Assembly (NCBI GenBank): GCA_026692865.1
Contig: JAPLNI010000030.1
Coordinates: forward strand, 1-64,000
Direction of reading: 5' to 3'
Length of the DNA stretch: 64,000 nucleotides
DNA from: Planctomycetota bacterium
Lineage (GTDB): Bacteria > Planctomycetota > Planctomycetia > Pirellulales > Pirellulaceae
In this document: positions 46,310 through 56,171 of the stretch, one piece after another
How the letters are laid out: the number at the start of each line of letters is the position of its first letter
How positions within the stretch are numbered: the first letter of the stretch is position 1
Translations under genes and position numbers: made by a program
The notes under the pieces: model-generated
Seen by the model: only the letters and a program-made list of their open reading frames with translations
What the model was told of the DNA's origin: nothing
Database searches by the model: none

Positions 46310-46383
46310 GGGGTCGTAGCTCAATTGGTTAGAGCACCGGACTGTCGATCCGGAGGTTGCGGGTTCGAGCCCCGTCGACCTCG
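46310..46383 (+). tRNA. tRNA-Asp (anticodon GTC)
   Basis: A complete cloverleaf of 74 nt: acceptor GGGGTCG pairs with CGACCTC (one G-U pair), D arm GCTC/GAGC, anticodon stem CCGGA/TCCGG with loop CTGTCGA giving anticodon GTC, T arm GCGGG/CCCGT with loop TTCGAGC. The discriminator base is G, as expected for Asp. CCA is not encoded. It is followed by a strong terminator. Confidence 0.96.
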
Positions 46384-46400
46384 CTGTTTTTATATTGGCA

Positions 46401-46437
46401 AAAACCCTGGTTTTCTTTCCGATTTCCAGGGTTTTTT
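46401..46437 (+). terminator. rho-independent terminator after tRNA-Asp
   Basis: AAAACCCTGG (46401-46410) pairs with CCAGGGTTTT (46426-46435) and is followed by further T residues. It lies 18 bp after the tRNA and ahead of hflK. Confidence 0.85.
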
Positions 46438-46577
46438 CGTTGGCATAGCGTGTGATGTGCTGGTGCGTCGCTGCGACTTTCAGGGAGCATTTCTTGTCGA
46501 ATTTCATCGGTCTACGCTTGAATTGGCGTATGATTGATCTCATTACTCGACCTTAACGGCCTTGGCTTGGAGTTTCT

Positions 46578-47594
46578 ATGCAAAAACAGTCTCGACCCGA
46601 ATTTGAAATTTCGCCTGAAAGGTTGATCGGTCTAGTCGTTTTTGGGTTGGCCGCCATTTTTGTTATCAACGTCCTTGTTTCGGGGATGTATTCGGTTGCT
46701 GCTCACGAACAGGCCGTCGTTCTCCGATTCGGCAAGTACGTTCGAACCGTTGGACCAGGGTTGCATTTTAAAGCTCCTTGGATCGATCAGCGATTCATCG
46801 TTGACCAAGGAGAGAGAACGCTGCGTCTTCCACATGCCCAAGAAGACTCTACTTATCACAGTCAGAACCGTCCAACGGACATGGACGAGCAGGAAGACAA
46901 ACTTATCCTCACCGGCGATCTTTATGCGGCTGTTGTCGAGTGGAACGTTTTTTGGCGTGTTGTGGAACCGAAAGACTATTTAATCAATTTCAACGGTGAT
47001 GATGGCGAAGTCGCCAATGTGATCGTTGCTGTTTCGCGCAGTGTCATGCATCGAGCGGTTGGTGATTATTCTGCCGAAGAACTACTCACCGGTAAACGCG
47101 AAGAAATCACAAAGATTGCCTTAGAACAACTCTCAGCAAAACTTGCCGACTTCGGAAGCGGTATCGCGATTACTGATTTGCAAATGCAACGCGTGACTCC
47201 TCCAGACAAAGTTAAACCGGCCTTCGACGATGTCAACGCGTCCATTCAGCAGCGTGACCAGAGCGTTAATGAAGCCTATCGTGAACGCAATCAGCTAGTG
47301 CCAACTGCAGAAGCTCAACGAGACCGTTTAATTCGCGAGGCAGAGGGCTACGCATCACGTGAACTTGCCGAAGCTCAGGGTGAGATCTCTGCGCTCCTTT
47401 CAAAGTACGAAAGTTACAAGCTGGCTCCTGATGTCACTCGTAATCGAATGTACATCGAGATGATGGAGAAAGTACTCACTCAAAGTGGCCCCAAAATTAT
47501 CCTGGATGGTAAGTCCAGCAGCCCGCTCCCTCTTCTGAATCTTTCACCTAACAGTCCCTTTCCAGCGTCGACAGCAAGTCCTCCTCTTCGATAA
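46578..47594 (+). CDS. hflK: FtsH protease modulator HflK-like (SPFH protein)
   Basis: A 338-residue membrane protein of the SPFH (stomatin/prohibitin) family that, with HflC, surrounds and tunes the FtsH protease. An N-terminal helix (LIGLVVFGLAAIFVINVLV, about residues 15-33) is followed by the SPFH domain (EQAVVLRFGKYVRTVGPGLHFKAPW) and a charged coiled coil (about 205-270, NEAYRERNQLVPTAEAQRDR). The glycine-rich cytoplasmic N-terminal of E. coli HflK is missing. The C-terminal tail is Ser/Pro-rich. hflC starts 28 bp after it, in the standard hflKC order. hflX and ftsH are not near. Confidence 0.92.
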   Translation: MQKQSRPEFEISPERLIGLVVFGLAAIFVINVLVSGMYSVAAHEQAVVLRFGKYVRTVGPGLHFKAPWIDQRFIVDQGERTLRLPHAQEDSTYHSQNRPTDMDEQEDKLILTGDLYAAVVEWNVFWRVVEPKDYLINFNGDDGEVANVIVAVSRSVMHRAVGDYSAEELLTGKREEITKIALEQLSAKLADFGSGIAITDLQMQRVTPPDKVKPAFDDVNASIQQRDQSVNEAYRERNQLVPTAEAQRDRLIREAEGYASRELAEAQGEISALLSKYESYKLAPDVTRNRMYIEMMEKVLTQSGPKIILDGKSSSPLPLLNLSPNSPFPASTASPPLR

Positions 47595-47622
47595 TTTACG
47601 TCCCTTCGATCGTTGAAATCTC

Positions 47623-48648
47623 ATGAAATACGTCGCTTACACGCTTGCCGTACTCGCGGTGCTATTGATTCTTTCGCCCCTTTTTGTATTCATCGTCGAT
47701 GAACGCGAGATGGCGGTCGTGCTTCGATTTGGAGCGCCCAAGCATTCCCACACGGAACCTGGGCTCTACTTCAAATTGCCGTTCGCCGACAGTGTCCAAC
47801 GTATCGCTAAGTATCAGCAGTTTTGGGGTGATCAGAAGAATGACCTCTTGCCAGACTTGCCAACCAAGGATGACAAGAAAGTTGAACTGATCCCTTGGGC
47901 AATATGGCGAGTAAACGATCCCGTTGTATTTGTTCAACGACTTCGCACGATGGATGTAGCAGAGCAAAGAGTTGAACAGATTGTTCGAAGTTCTATCCGA
48001 GACATCATCACTCAGTATGACTTGGAAGAGATCGTAAGAAGTACCAATCGTGTTTTATCAAGCGGAGCAGAAGGATTGGCTGATGTTGCTGAGTTGCCGG
48101 ATGAAGTTGCTGCTCAACTGATCGAGACTACCAAGCAAACCAAGCCAAAGGGTGTTCAGTTTGGTCGTGCTGAAATCTTGGAACGGATTAAAGTCGAAGC
48201 CCACAAACGACTGGCTTCATCAGGTAGTGACAGCGACTCGGTTGGGCGTGGTATTGAACTGATCGATGTGGGGATCTCGCAAATCGGTTTCGTCGATAGT
48301 GTTCGTCGAAAAACCTTTGATCGATGGGTTGCAGAACGGCAAGCTATTTCTGCGAAGAATATAAACGAAGGCGAACGACTGAAAGCGGCAATCATTAACG
48401 AGACAAAAGCTGACGTCGCGAGAATCGAAGGTGAAGGTCAACAAAAGGCAAGTGAAATCAAAGGCAAAACAGATGCGGATGTCATAAAGCGTTTCGCTGA
48501 AGCCATCGAAAAAACTGGCGATTTTTATACTTTTGCGAGAACCTTGGAAGCATATGAAAAGTCGATAAACACAGATAGTCAGTTGATTCTTTCGACGGAT
48601 AGCCCGTTCTTTAAGCTGTTTAACGGAATGGACTCAAGCGAGAAGTAA
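47623..48648 (+). CDS. hflC: FtsH protease modulator HflC-like (SPFH protein)
   Basis: The partner of HflK; 341 residues. One N-terminal helix (YTLAVLAVLLILSPLFVFIV), then the SPFH domain (DEREMAVVLRFGAPKHSHTEPGLYFKLPFADSV), and a coiled coil (ERLKAAIINETKADVARIEGEGQQKA). The ending SQLILSTDSPFFKLF matches the HflC C-terminus, which follows the pattern LxLxxxSEFFR/K in E. coli. The central region has an insert around residues 140-170 rich in Asp, Glu and Ala. It ends the two-gene operon; a family-C repeat begins 12 bp after the stop. Confidence 0.93.
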   Translation: MKYVAYTLAVLAVLLILSPLFVFIVDEREMAVVLRFGAPKHSHTEPGLYFKLPFADSVQRIAKYQQFWGDQKNDLLPDLPTKDDKKVELIPWAIWRVNDPVVFVQRLRTMDVAEQRVEQIVRSSIRDIITQYDLEEIVRSTNRVLSSGAEGLADVAELPDEVAAQLIETTKQTKPKGVQFGRAEILERIKVEAHKRLASSGSDSDSVGRGIELIDVGISQIGFVDSVRRKTFDRWVAERQAISAKNINEGERLKAAIINETKADVARIEGEGQQKASEIKGKTDADVIKRFAEAIEKTGDFYTFARTLEAYEKSINTDSQLILSTDSPFFKLFNGMDSSEK

Positions 48649-48660
48649 AACGGGTTTGGG

Positions 48661-48691
48661 GCTTTGGAGTGCTGTGACTCGGCACAGCTTT
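48661..48691 (+). repeat. small palindromic repeat, family C (copy 2)
   Basis: GCTTTGGAGTGCTGTGACTC then GGCACAGCTTT, the same family as 38637-38667. The hairpin stem is kept by a paired C-to-T and G-to-A change relative to copy 1. It begins 12 bp after the hflC stop codon. Confidence 0.8.
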
Positions 48692-48825
48692 CGGGCGAGC
48701 GATACTGTTAAAAGAAAGGCCTCGTGTGACAACGAAATCGTCTGGATAACGATGACTTTTTAAATCGACGGCCGATAGATAAGTCTTAAAACTGCGATGA
48801 GTCTCAGCAGTCCAAAGGTGGAGCT

Positions 48826-49962
48826 TTAGCAGCGTTGTACTGTTCTTGCTCCGGTGCGACGAATGATGCCACGCATTTGTAACGCACTAATGGTGCTAAG
48901 TGTCCTTGATGGAGCGAGACCGCTTCGGACGATGACTTGGTCTAGGTCAGTTGGGATATCTTCGATAGCTTGAAGGACTTGTTGCTCCTGTGGGTTCAGC
49001 TGCAGTTCGGCTGGATGGTGAATGACTCGGTCAGGCGAAATTTCCGCATGATCGACCAGTGGGCCTAGGTGATCCAAAATATCTTGTGCGTCCTGGACGA
49101 GGATCGCTCCATCGCGGATCAGCCGGTTGCAGCCTCGCGACATTCGCGAATTCACGGGCCCCGGAATCGCAAAGAGATCACGACCTTGCTCGCCAGCATG
49201 ACTGGCCGTGATAAGCGAACCAGATCTATCGGCAGCTTCTACGATAACAACTCCGAGCGACATTCCGCTGATTAAACGATTTCTCTGCGGAAAAACTCCG
49301 GCCTTAGGTTTTGAAAATGGATGCGTCTCACTGATCAGAGCTCCTCGCTGCGAGACTTGCTGCGCCAGTTCCATGTGTTCCGGGGGATAAATGTCGGTTA
49401 CGCTGCTCCCTAGGAACGCGATGGTGCGTCCACCTTCGATTTCCATGGCCGAACGATGAGCAATACTATCGATACCCCGCGCGAGACCGCTAATAATTGT
49501 TAGACCGCTGCGAACGAGCGATCGGGATAAGCCTTCCGTTACCATCCGTCCGTAGGATGTTGCGTGTCGGGTTCCGACGATCGCAATCGATAGCTGATCG
49601 ACGGGTTTAATATCGCCACGGATGAATAGATACAGCGGCGGCGATGGGATCTCACGGAGTAGCCTGGGGAATTCTTGATCGTCAGGGAAAAGAATTCGCA
49701 CGTTATTAATCAAGCAATCGCCCCAGATGCGATCGACCAAATCATCTTTCGAAGAAAAATGGATTGCCTCGGCAAGCTTGGGCCCGATACGTTCTACTTC
49801 GTGCAGTTGACAACGCTTTGCTGCCAAGACTTCGGTGGGGGTTTCGAAGTATTCGACAAGATTTTGAAACAGTTGCGGACCAACGCCCGGCGTAAAAGCC
49901 AGTCGCAAATAGTCACGTTGTTGTTGCGTAAGAGTTTCGGTTGTTCGTGCGATACTTGACAT
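48826..49962 (-). CDS. dprA: DNA processing protein DprA
   Basis: DprA binds incoming single-stranded DNA during natural transformation and loads RecA; it is also kept in non-competent species. The 378-residue protein has an N-terminal helix-hairpin-helix region (YLRLAFTPGVGPQLFQNLVEYF), the Rossmann-like core with GTRHATSYGRMVTEGLSRSL, SGLARGIDSIAHRSAME, FPQRNRLISGMSLGVVIVEA and SGSLITASHAGEQGRDLFAIPG, and a C-terminal winged helix (DLDQVIVRSGLAPSRTLSTISALQMRGIIRR). It is monocistronic and convergent with hflC. Confidence 0.96.
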   Translation of the reverse strand: MSSIARTTETLTQQQRDYLRLAFTPGVGPQLFQNLVEYFETPTEVLAAKRCQLHEVERIGPKLAEAIHFSSKDDLVDRIWGDCLINNVRILFPDDQEFPRLLREIPSPPLYLFIRGDIKPVDQLSIAIVGTRHATSYGRMVTEGLSRSLVRSGLTIISGLARGIDSIAHRSAMEIEGGRTIAFLGSSVTDIYPPEHMELAQQVSQRGALISETHPFSKPKAGVFPQRNRLISGMSLGVVIVEAADRSGSLITASHAGEQGRDLFAIPGPVNSRMSRGCNRLIRDGAILVQDAQDILDHLGPLVDHAEISPDRVIHHPAELQLNPQEQQVLQAIEDIPTDLDQVIVRSGLAPSRTLSTISALQMRGIIRRTGARTVQRC

Positions 49963-50105
49963 GATCGACTACACTGTAAAGGTCCAGCTGTTTCAGAATC
50001 ACCCGCCCCAGTATCGTACGTGTTTTTTTGCAACGAAACTACTAGCCAGAGTATTTCTTGCGAAGAAGACTCCAGAGATCTCGCCTTGTAAGCCCCATTG
50101 TCGTT

Positions 50106-51482
50106 ATGAAAATTGTTTATCTCACCGCAGGTGCTGCAGGAATGTTCTGTGGTTCGTGCATGCTCGATAATTCGTTAGCGAGAGCAATGAACCGACTTGG
50201 CCATGACTGTATGCTGGTGCCGGTATACACGCCAATTCGAACCGATGAAGAGAATGTCAGTTTGGATCGAGTTTTCTTTGGCGGGGTGAATGTCTATCTA
50301 CAGCAGAAGTTTCCGTTTTTGGCATACTTACCTAGATGGTTGGATGCTTCGCTGAACAATCCGGCTCTGATACGTCGATTGACTTCAAAGGCAGGCGAAA
50401 CATCGCCGAAGCTTCTTGGAGCACTCTCGGTATCAATGCTACGTGGGACGCAAGGACGCCAGCGAAAAGAAGTAATTCGAATGTGCGATTGGCTTCAAGC
50501 ATCGATCAAGCCCGACGCCATTCTGTTAACAAACCTTTTGATTGGTGGATGCATCCCCGAACTCAAAAAACGTTTCCCATCCAAGATTTTTGTCACCTTA
50601 CAAGGTGACGATATTTTCTTAGACATGTTACCGGAGCCCTATCGCGAGCGATCGATTACGGCGATGAAGCAATTGGTTCCTTTGGTTGATAAGTTTATTG
50701 TTCACAGCCACGACTACGGTCGACGCATGGCAAGCTTGCTTTCAATTCCGGATCATCAAATTGCGTGCGTGCCGGCAGCAATCGACACGAGCGATTTTCT
50801 TCGAAGATATTCTACTCCGCGTTCAACGAATCCTTCCGAGGATAAGTCGCTTACGATCGGATACTTCGCACGAATGGCACCAGAGAAAGGGCTTGATCTT
50901 ATCGTTGATGCGTTTATTGCACTCTCGAAGCAAGCTTCCAGCTCTTCAGTTGCGAGTAAGAATCGCCGGAACCCTTCTGTTCGATTAAAGATGGCCGGAT
51001 GGATGGGATCACAGCACACCTCATTTTGGGAAGAGCAGAAACGAAAGCTAGATCAAGCTGGATTGCATGAGCGATGGGAGTATTGTGGATCGATAGATCG
51101 GGCTGCCAAGGTGGAGTTCTTTCGAGGGATAGATCTGTTATGCGTTCCCACATCGTATCAAGAACCCAAGGGGCTTTTCGTCTTAGAATCAGTCGCGGCT
51201 GGTGTCCCTTATGTCCAACCCTCGCACGGTGCATTTCCCGAATTGCACCATCGATTAAACGCGATTGATTTAGATGATCCATCATCGGATGTTCCGATAG
51301 ATCCAAATCGGTTTGGACGATTGTTTAAACCGCATCAACTAGAGGACCTGATACGAGCGTTGTCCGAAACATTGGACTCTGTTAGCGATGCGCCGATGCA
51401 AATAAAAGAAATCTCCAAGGTGCATCAAGAAATTGGTATCGATCGTATGGCTTCAAGGTTGCTGGAAGTGATCGATACTTAG
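50106..51482 (+). CDS. glycosyltransferase family 4 protein
   Basis: A 458-residue GT-B glycosyltransferase. It opens with MKIVYLTAGAAGMFCGSCML, the usual N-terminal strand and loop, and the acceptor-side domain continues to about residue 250. The donor domain starts at LTIGYFARMAPEKGLDLIVDA and has the GT4 end motif EPKGLFVLESVAAGVPYVQP with its two Glu residues. The start is ATG 50106; the frame upstream to 50058 adds residues with no family support. No signal peptide, so it acts at the cytoplasmic membrane face. Acceptor unknown: cell-surface glycan or exopolysaccharide. It stands alone, divergent from dprA. Confidence 0.92.
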   Translation: MKIVYLTAGAAGMFCGSCMLDNSLARAMNRLGHDCMLVPVYTPIRTDEENVSLDRVFFGGVNVYLQQKFPFLAYLPRWLDASLNNPALIRRLTSKAGETSPKLLGALSVSMLRGTQGRQRKEVIRMCDWLQASIKPDAILLTNLLIGGCIPELKKRFPSKIFVTLQGDDIFLDMLPEPYRERSITAMKQLVPLVDKFIVHSHDYGRRMASLLSIPDHQIACVPAAIDTSDFLRRYSTPRSTNPSEDKSLTIGYFARMAPEKGLDLIVDAFIALSKQASSSSVASKNRRNPSVRLKMAGWMGSQHTSFWEEQKRKLDQAGLHERWEYCGSIDRAAKVEFFRGIDLLCVPTSYQEPKGLFVLESVAAGVPYVQPSHGAFPELHHRLNAIDLDDPSSDVPIDPNRFGRLFKPHQLEDLIRALSETLDSVSDAPMQIKEISKVHQEIGIDRMASRLLEVIDT

Positions 51483-51623
51483 AGTTGCGACATACCCTTA
51501 AGATTGCAGCAATGCGGTTTGTGTATTATAGAAGTTACGGACATTCCAATCTTAATTTCAGTCGTCGCGGTCTGTGATCTGGGCTCTTGTTGAGTTTGGT
51601 ATTGATCGGCTAGCACATTATGC

Positions 51624-52544
51624 TCAGATAGCTGGAGTCTGTCTTGCTTGCGCGATCAATTCGCTTGCACCGGCGGAGATCAGTTGCAATGCGCACGTTT
51701 CGCCTATTAATTCGGCGGTGTCGATAGGGCCAGATTGGTCTTGTTCGAGGACTTGCGAGCCATCGAGTGAAAAGACTTTTGCTTTTAGGTGCAGCGTTTT
51801 GTTATGAATGACTGCATGGGCGGCAACCGGTGCAAGGCATCCGCCGCGGAGACTGCGAAGCAGAGCTCGCTCGGCCAAAACGGCTTGGTGCGTTTCGTAG
51901 TGAATCAACGTCTCGACAATCGCTCGCGTTGATTTGTCATCGGCCCGGGTCTCCAGGCCGAGTGCCGCTTGACCGACCGCTGGGAGCATTTCGTCTAGGC
52001 TAAAGGTATGCGTCACGCGATGGCTGAGTTCCAAACGCCGCAGACCAGCCGAAGCCAGTAAAATTCCGTCGTACAATTGGTCATCCAATTTTTTTATTCG
52101 CGAGTCAACATTTCCTCGGATATCGATGACTTTCAGGTCAGGACGTTTTTGTCGAACTTGAGCCGCACGACGAAGCGAGCCGGTTCCAACGGTGGCTTCC
52201 TTCGGCAGGTCTTGGAGTGTGCGACTAGTCCGGCCGATAAAGCAATCTCGCGGATCTTCGCGCTCGGGTACTGCGGCCAACCATAAGCCATCGATATGTT
52301 CGGTGGGGAGATCTTTGAGTGAATGGACTGCAAGATCGCATCGGTTGTCGATAAGGGCTCGCTGAATCTCCTTGGTGAAGAGACCGACACCGCCTGATGC
52401 CCCCAAAGGACCGGTCGACACATCTCCTGAAGTGACAACAGGAACCATTTCTACTTCGACACCTTGAGCCGCAAGAAGGGATGCGATGTGGTTTGCTTGC
52501 CAACGTGCGAGAGGGCTTTGGCGAGTTCCGATGCGGAGAATCAT
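51624..52544 (-). CDS. hemC: hydroxymethylbilane synthase (porphobilinogen deaminase)
   Basis: This enzyme links four porphobilinogen units into hydroxymethylbilane, the third step of the tetrapyrrole pathway from 5-aminolevulinate. The 306 residues have the full set of hallmarks: RIGTRQSPLARWQANHIA, LKDLPTEHIDGL with the conserved LPT, GSLRRAAQ, DIRGNVDSRIKKLD, AVGQAALGLE, and the dipyrromethane-binding Cys in LRGGCLAP. It is monocistronic, with no other hem gene in the window. Confidence 0.97.
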   Translation of the reverse strand: MILRIGTRQSPLARWQANHIASLLAAQGVEVEMVPVVTSGDVSTGPLGASGGVGLFTKEIQRALIDNRCDLAVHSLKDLPTEHIDGLWLAAVPEREDPRDCFIGRTSRTLQDLPKEATVGTGSLRRAAQVRQKRPDLKVIDIRGNVDSRIKKLDDQLYDGILLASAGLRRLELSHRVTHTFSLDEMLPAVGQAALGLETRADDKSTRAIVETLIHYETHQAVLAERALLRSLRGGCLAPVAAHAVIHNKTLHLKAKVFSLDGSQVLEQDQSGPIDTAELIGETCALQLISAGASELIAQARQTPAI

Positions 52545-52666
52545 GGCTTCAATTCGTAATGAAATACAATAACTGGAGTGTTAACGAAAACTTTTTACTT
52601 GGGATCAAGCAGAGGTTGGTGCGTCGTGAATACATGCATTGCGTCTATCGAGCGACTTCGCGGGCG

Positions 52667-52695
52667 TTGTGAGAACACCAGCTGCAAAGTATACT
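52667..52695 (+). promoter_or_regulatory. predicted promoter of gapA
   Basis: TTGTGA (52667-52672) and TATACT (52690-52695) are spaced by 17 bp, a near-consensus sigma-70 promoter 78 bp upstream of the gapA start. This is fitting for a highly expressed glycolytic gene. Confidence 0.55.
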
Positions 52696-52709
52696 CTCGA
52701 CGCAGTTAA

Positions 52710-53819
<1,110 letters not shown>

Positions 53820-53856
53820 GAAGAAGAACTCGATGACTCACCGAGTCTCGTGCCCA

Positions 53857-53890
53857 CCGTAGCAGAAGTCGTAAGACTTCTGCTCGTTTT
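53857..53890 (+). terminator. repeat family B (copy 3) acting as gapA terminator
   Basis: GCAGAAGTC (53861-53869) and GACTTCTGC (53874-53882) form a perfect 9-bp stem with loop GTAA, followed by TCGTTTTT. It is both a copy of repeat family B and an intrinsic terminator, 37 bp after the gapA stop. Confidence 0.8.
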
Positions 53891-54007
53891 TGCAAATGGC
53901 CCAGGATTTGGTAGCTCTCATTAGTCCCCGGCAACCTGTTCGGTCCGTCTCAACTTGATCACCAAGTAAACACAGTAGAATTGCTAAATTCTTACGAATT
54001 CAGCTAC

Positions 54008-54040
54008 AAAAAACGCCACGCAATTTGCTTGGCGTTTTTT
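54008..54040. terminator. bidirectional terminator between gapA and metK
   Basis: AAAAAACGCCA (54008-54018) pairs perfectly with TGGCGTTTTTT (54030-54040). T-runs flank it in both directions. It is 19 bp past the metK stop on the minus strand, and so primarily serves metK. Confidence 0.9.
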
Positions 54041-54058
54041 GTTATCTCAGTGGCTTGC

Positions 54059-55240
54059 TTACGCGTGAGCGAGAGCACCCACGGCTGCGGCGAGTTCTTT
54101 CGCTCGGGCGGTAGATTCCCAAGTGAAATCTGCTTCGGTTCGACCGAAGTGTCCGCCGGCAGCGGTCTTTGTGTATATCGGACGACGTAGGTCGAGGTAC
54201 TCGATGATTCCACGAGGAGTGAGATCAAAGAATTCCTTGACGACTTCGCAAATTCTTGCGTCATCTACCTTGCCCGAGCCTTGCGTGTCAACGCGGACGC
54301 TTACTGGCTTGCTGACGCCGATTGCGTAAGCAAGTTGCACTTCGCAGCGATCGGCTAGACCAGCAGCGACGATGTTCTTCGCAACGTGACGAGCCATGTA
54401 GGCAGCGCTTCGGTCTACTTTAGTTGGGTCCTTTCCGCTGAAGGCACCGCCACCATGTCGCCCCCATCCGCCGTAGGTGTCAACAATGATTTTTCGGCCC
54501 GTTAGACCGCAGTCGCCGTGTGGACCGCCGACAATGAATTGTCCAGTTGGGTTGATGTGATAGGTGATCTCACCCTTTGCAAGCGCCGGCGGCAACACTG
54601 GCTTGATGACCTTTTCGATCACAAAGTCTCGAATTTGTTGTTGCGTGACACCGGGAGCATGCTGGGTCGAAACTACAACCGTGTTAACGGCTGTAGGTGT
54701 GTACCCGTCATATTCGATTGTGACTTGGCTCTTGGAGTCCGGTCGCAGCCAATCGACTTCCTTGTTGAATCGTGCTTCGGTGAGTCGGTTGGTGATACGG
54801 TGCGAAAGAGCGATCGCAAGAGGCATCAACTCAGGCGTGTCAGTGCATGCGTATCCAAACATTAACCCTTGATCGCCAGCACCGATATCTTTACCGGCAG
54901 CCGAATCGTCATTGACACCCATCGCAATATCTGGACTTTGCTTATCCAAAGCGACCATGACGTTACAGGTCTTTCCCGAGATTCCAGCTTCATCGTCATC
55001 GTATCCAACTGCGAGAATGGTTGCGCGTACTACGTCTGCGTAGTTTACGATGGCCTTCGTGGTGATTTCACCAGCGATAAGAGCCAGCCCGGTTGTCACC
55101 AAAGTCTCGCAAGCAACGCGAGAGGAGGGGTCTTGAGCAAGGATCGCATCGAGAATACTATCCGAGATTTGGTCTGCCAGCTTGTCTGGGTGGCCCATCG
55201 ATACTGATTCACTGGTAAACAAATATTTTCCTGAGCTCAC
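54059..55240 (-). CDS. metK: S-adenosylmethionine synthetase
   Basis: This enzyme makes S-adenosylmethionine from methionine and ATP. At 393 residues the length is typical. Signatures are [20 protein letters not shown], the [20 protein letters not shown] block (methionine and metal site), [20 protein letters not shown], and [20 protein letters not shown]. It is monocistronic with a strong terminator. The 217-bp leader region to the next gene does not show a recognisable SAM riboswitch core. Confidence 0.98.
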   Translation of the reverse strand: MSSGKYLFTSESVSMGHPDKLADQISDSILDAILAQDPSSRVACETLVTTGLALIAGEITTKAIVNYADVVRATILAVGYDDDEAGISGKTCNVMVALDKQSPDIAMGVNDDSAAGKDIGAGDQGLMFGYACTDTPELMPLAIALSHRITNRLTEARFNKEVDWLRPDSKSQVTIEYDGYTPTAVNTVVVSTQHAPGVTQQQIRDFVIEKVIKPVLPPALAKGEITYHINPTGQFIVGGPHGDCGLTGRKIIVDTYGGWGRHGGGAFSGKDPTKVDRSAAYMARHVAKNIVAAGLADRCEVQLAYAIGVSKPVSVRVDTQGSGKVDDARICEVVKEFFDLTPRGIIEYLDLRRPIYTKTAAGGHFGRTEADFTWESTARAKELAAAVGALAHA

Positions 55241-55457
55241 AAATAAACCCTCTGCTGTTGCAATACAAAAATTAAGTCAAAAGCCATTCGAATCCGCGAT
55301 TCCGGCTCTATCTTAGTGGAGATTTGCTATTTTTGAAGCCATACTTATCTGCAAAAGGTCGATTTGTGACTCAAACCGATTCGATTACGATAACGTATGC
55401 GAAATGCGTTAAATCAGTCCGCTTTTACTCCTTCCATAATTACAGTAGCGCCGCGAG

Positions 55458-56171
55458 ATGTCTTCTACACCACCTTCCCTTTCAGAGCTTTCCGTTGATC
55501 CAGAAGGAGTCGTAGATCTGGATTCTAATAGCACACTGGCGGTCGTGGCGGGCTTGCTTGCATTGGTTGGGCTTTTATCAGCTATAGAACCGTCGCTGTT
55601 GATCTTGTCGGCTGCAGCCGCGTTACTTGGAGCGGTGGTCTTGGTCTTCGCAAAACGCTGGCAGATAGCGGGCTTTTCTCGGAAGATCGCCACAGTTGCC
55701 ATGATCTTAGCCGCATTTTCTCTTGGAGCAGGGATGACTCAGCGTTCGTTTTGGAATTCCTATCGCGAATCCAAAGCCGTCTCGCTGGCAGAAAGCTACA
55801 TGGATGCACTTGCACGCGGGGATCGAAATCTGGCAATCAAGCTTGTTGGCCTCCCACCCATGGTTCAAGTCGAGGACCAATCGTCTCCGCTCAGTCGCGA
55901 GCAGGAGGCTGTTCGTGCTTTCCTCGGAGACTACATCGTTCAGGAGGTGATTCAACGCGGCGACAAAGCTTCATGGAAAACTACAGGTGTTTTAGCTTCG
56001 TGGGTGGATGATGGAATCGTTCAATCGCGAGTCGGTTTCATTGATACCAATGTAACTAATCAAATCCCTATAGTCGTAGAAGTGCGAATGCAACCTCCTT
56101 TGAAATACGGAGTTGATAATAAGACACGCTGGATTGTCAGTTCTATTAGTCGCCAGGAAACAGGCAATTGA
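55458..56171 (+). CDS. hypothetical membrane protein
   Basis: I do not recognise this 237-residue protein. Residues 1-25 are polar and acidic, then three hydrophobic segments follow (LAVVAGLLALVGLLSAI, SLLILSAAAALLGAVVLVF, IATVAMILAAFSLGAGM), and the C-terminal 135 residues are soluble (SLAESYMDALARGDRNLAIKL starts it). The soluble part resembles small periplasmic or cytoplasmic domains with a DUF-like alpha+beta pattern, but there is no motif I can name. It is the first of three coupled genes; its TGA overlaps the TTG start of folK. Confidence 0.75.
   Translation: MSSTPPSLSELSVDPEGVVDLDSNSTLAVVAGLLALVGLLSAIEPSLLILSAAAALLGAVVLVFAKRWQIAGFSRKIATVAMILAAFSLGAGMTQRSFWNSYRESKAVSLAESYMDALARGDRNLAIKLVGLPPMVQVEDQSSPLSREQEAVRAFLGDYIVQEVIQRGDKASWKTTGVLASWVDDGIVQSRVGFIDTNVTNQIPIVVEVRMQPPLKYGVDNKTRWIVSSISRQETGN

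Noticed and set aside
46256-46543. Open frame on the minus strand, 95 codons, overlapping tRNA-Asp
   Set aside because: It is the antisense reading of the tRNA gene and its terminator (the STGLEPATSGSTV peptide is a known artefact of tRNA complements).
55241-55457. Possible SAM riboswitch upstream of metK
   Set aside because: I looked for the SAM-I type core and the typical terminator fold on the minus strand and did not find them.
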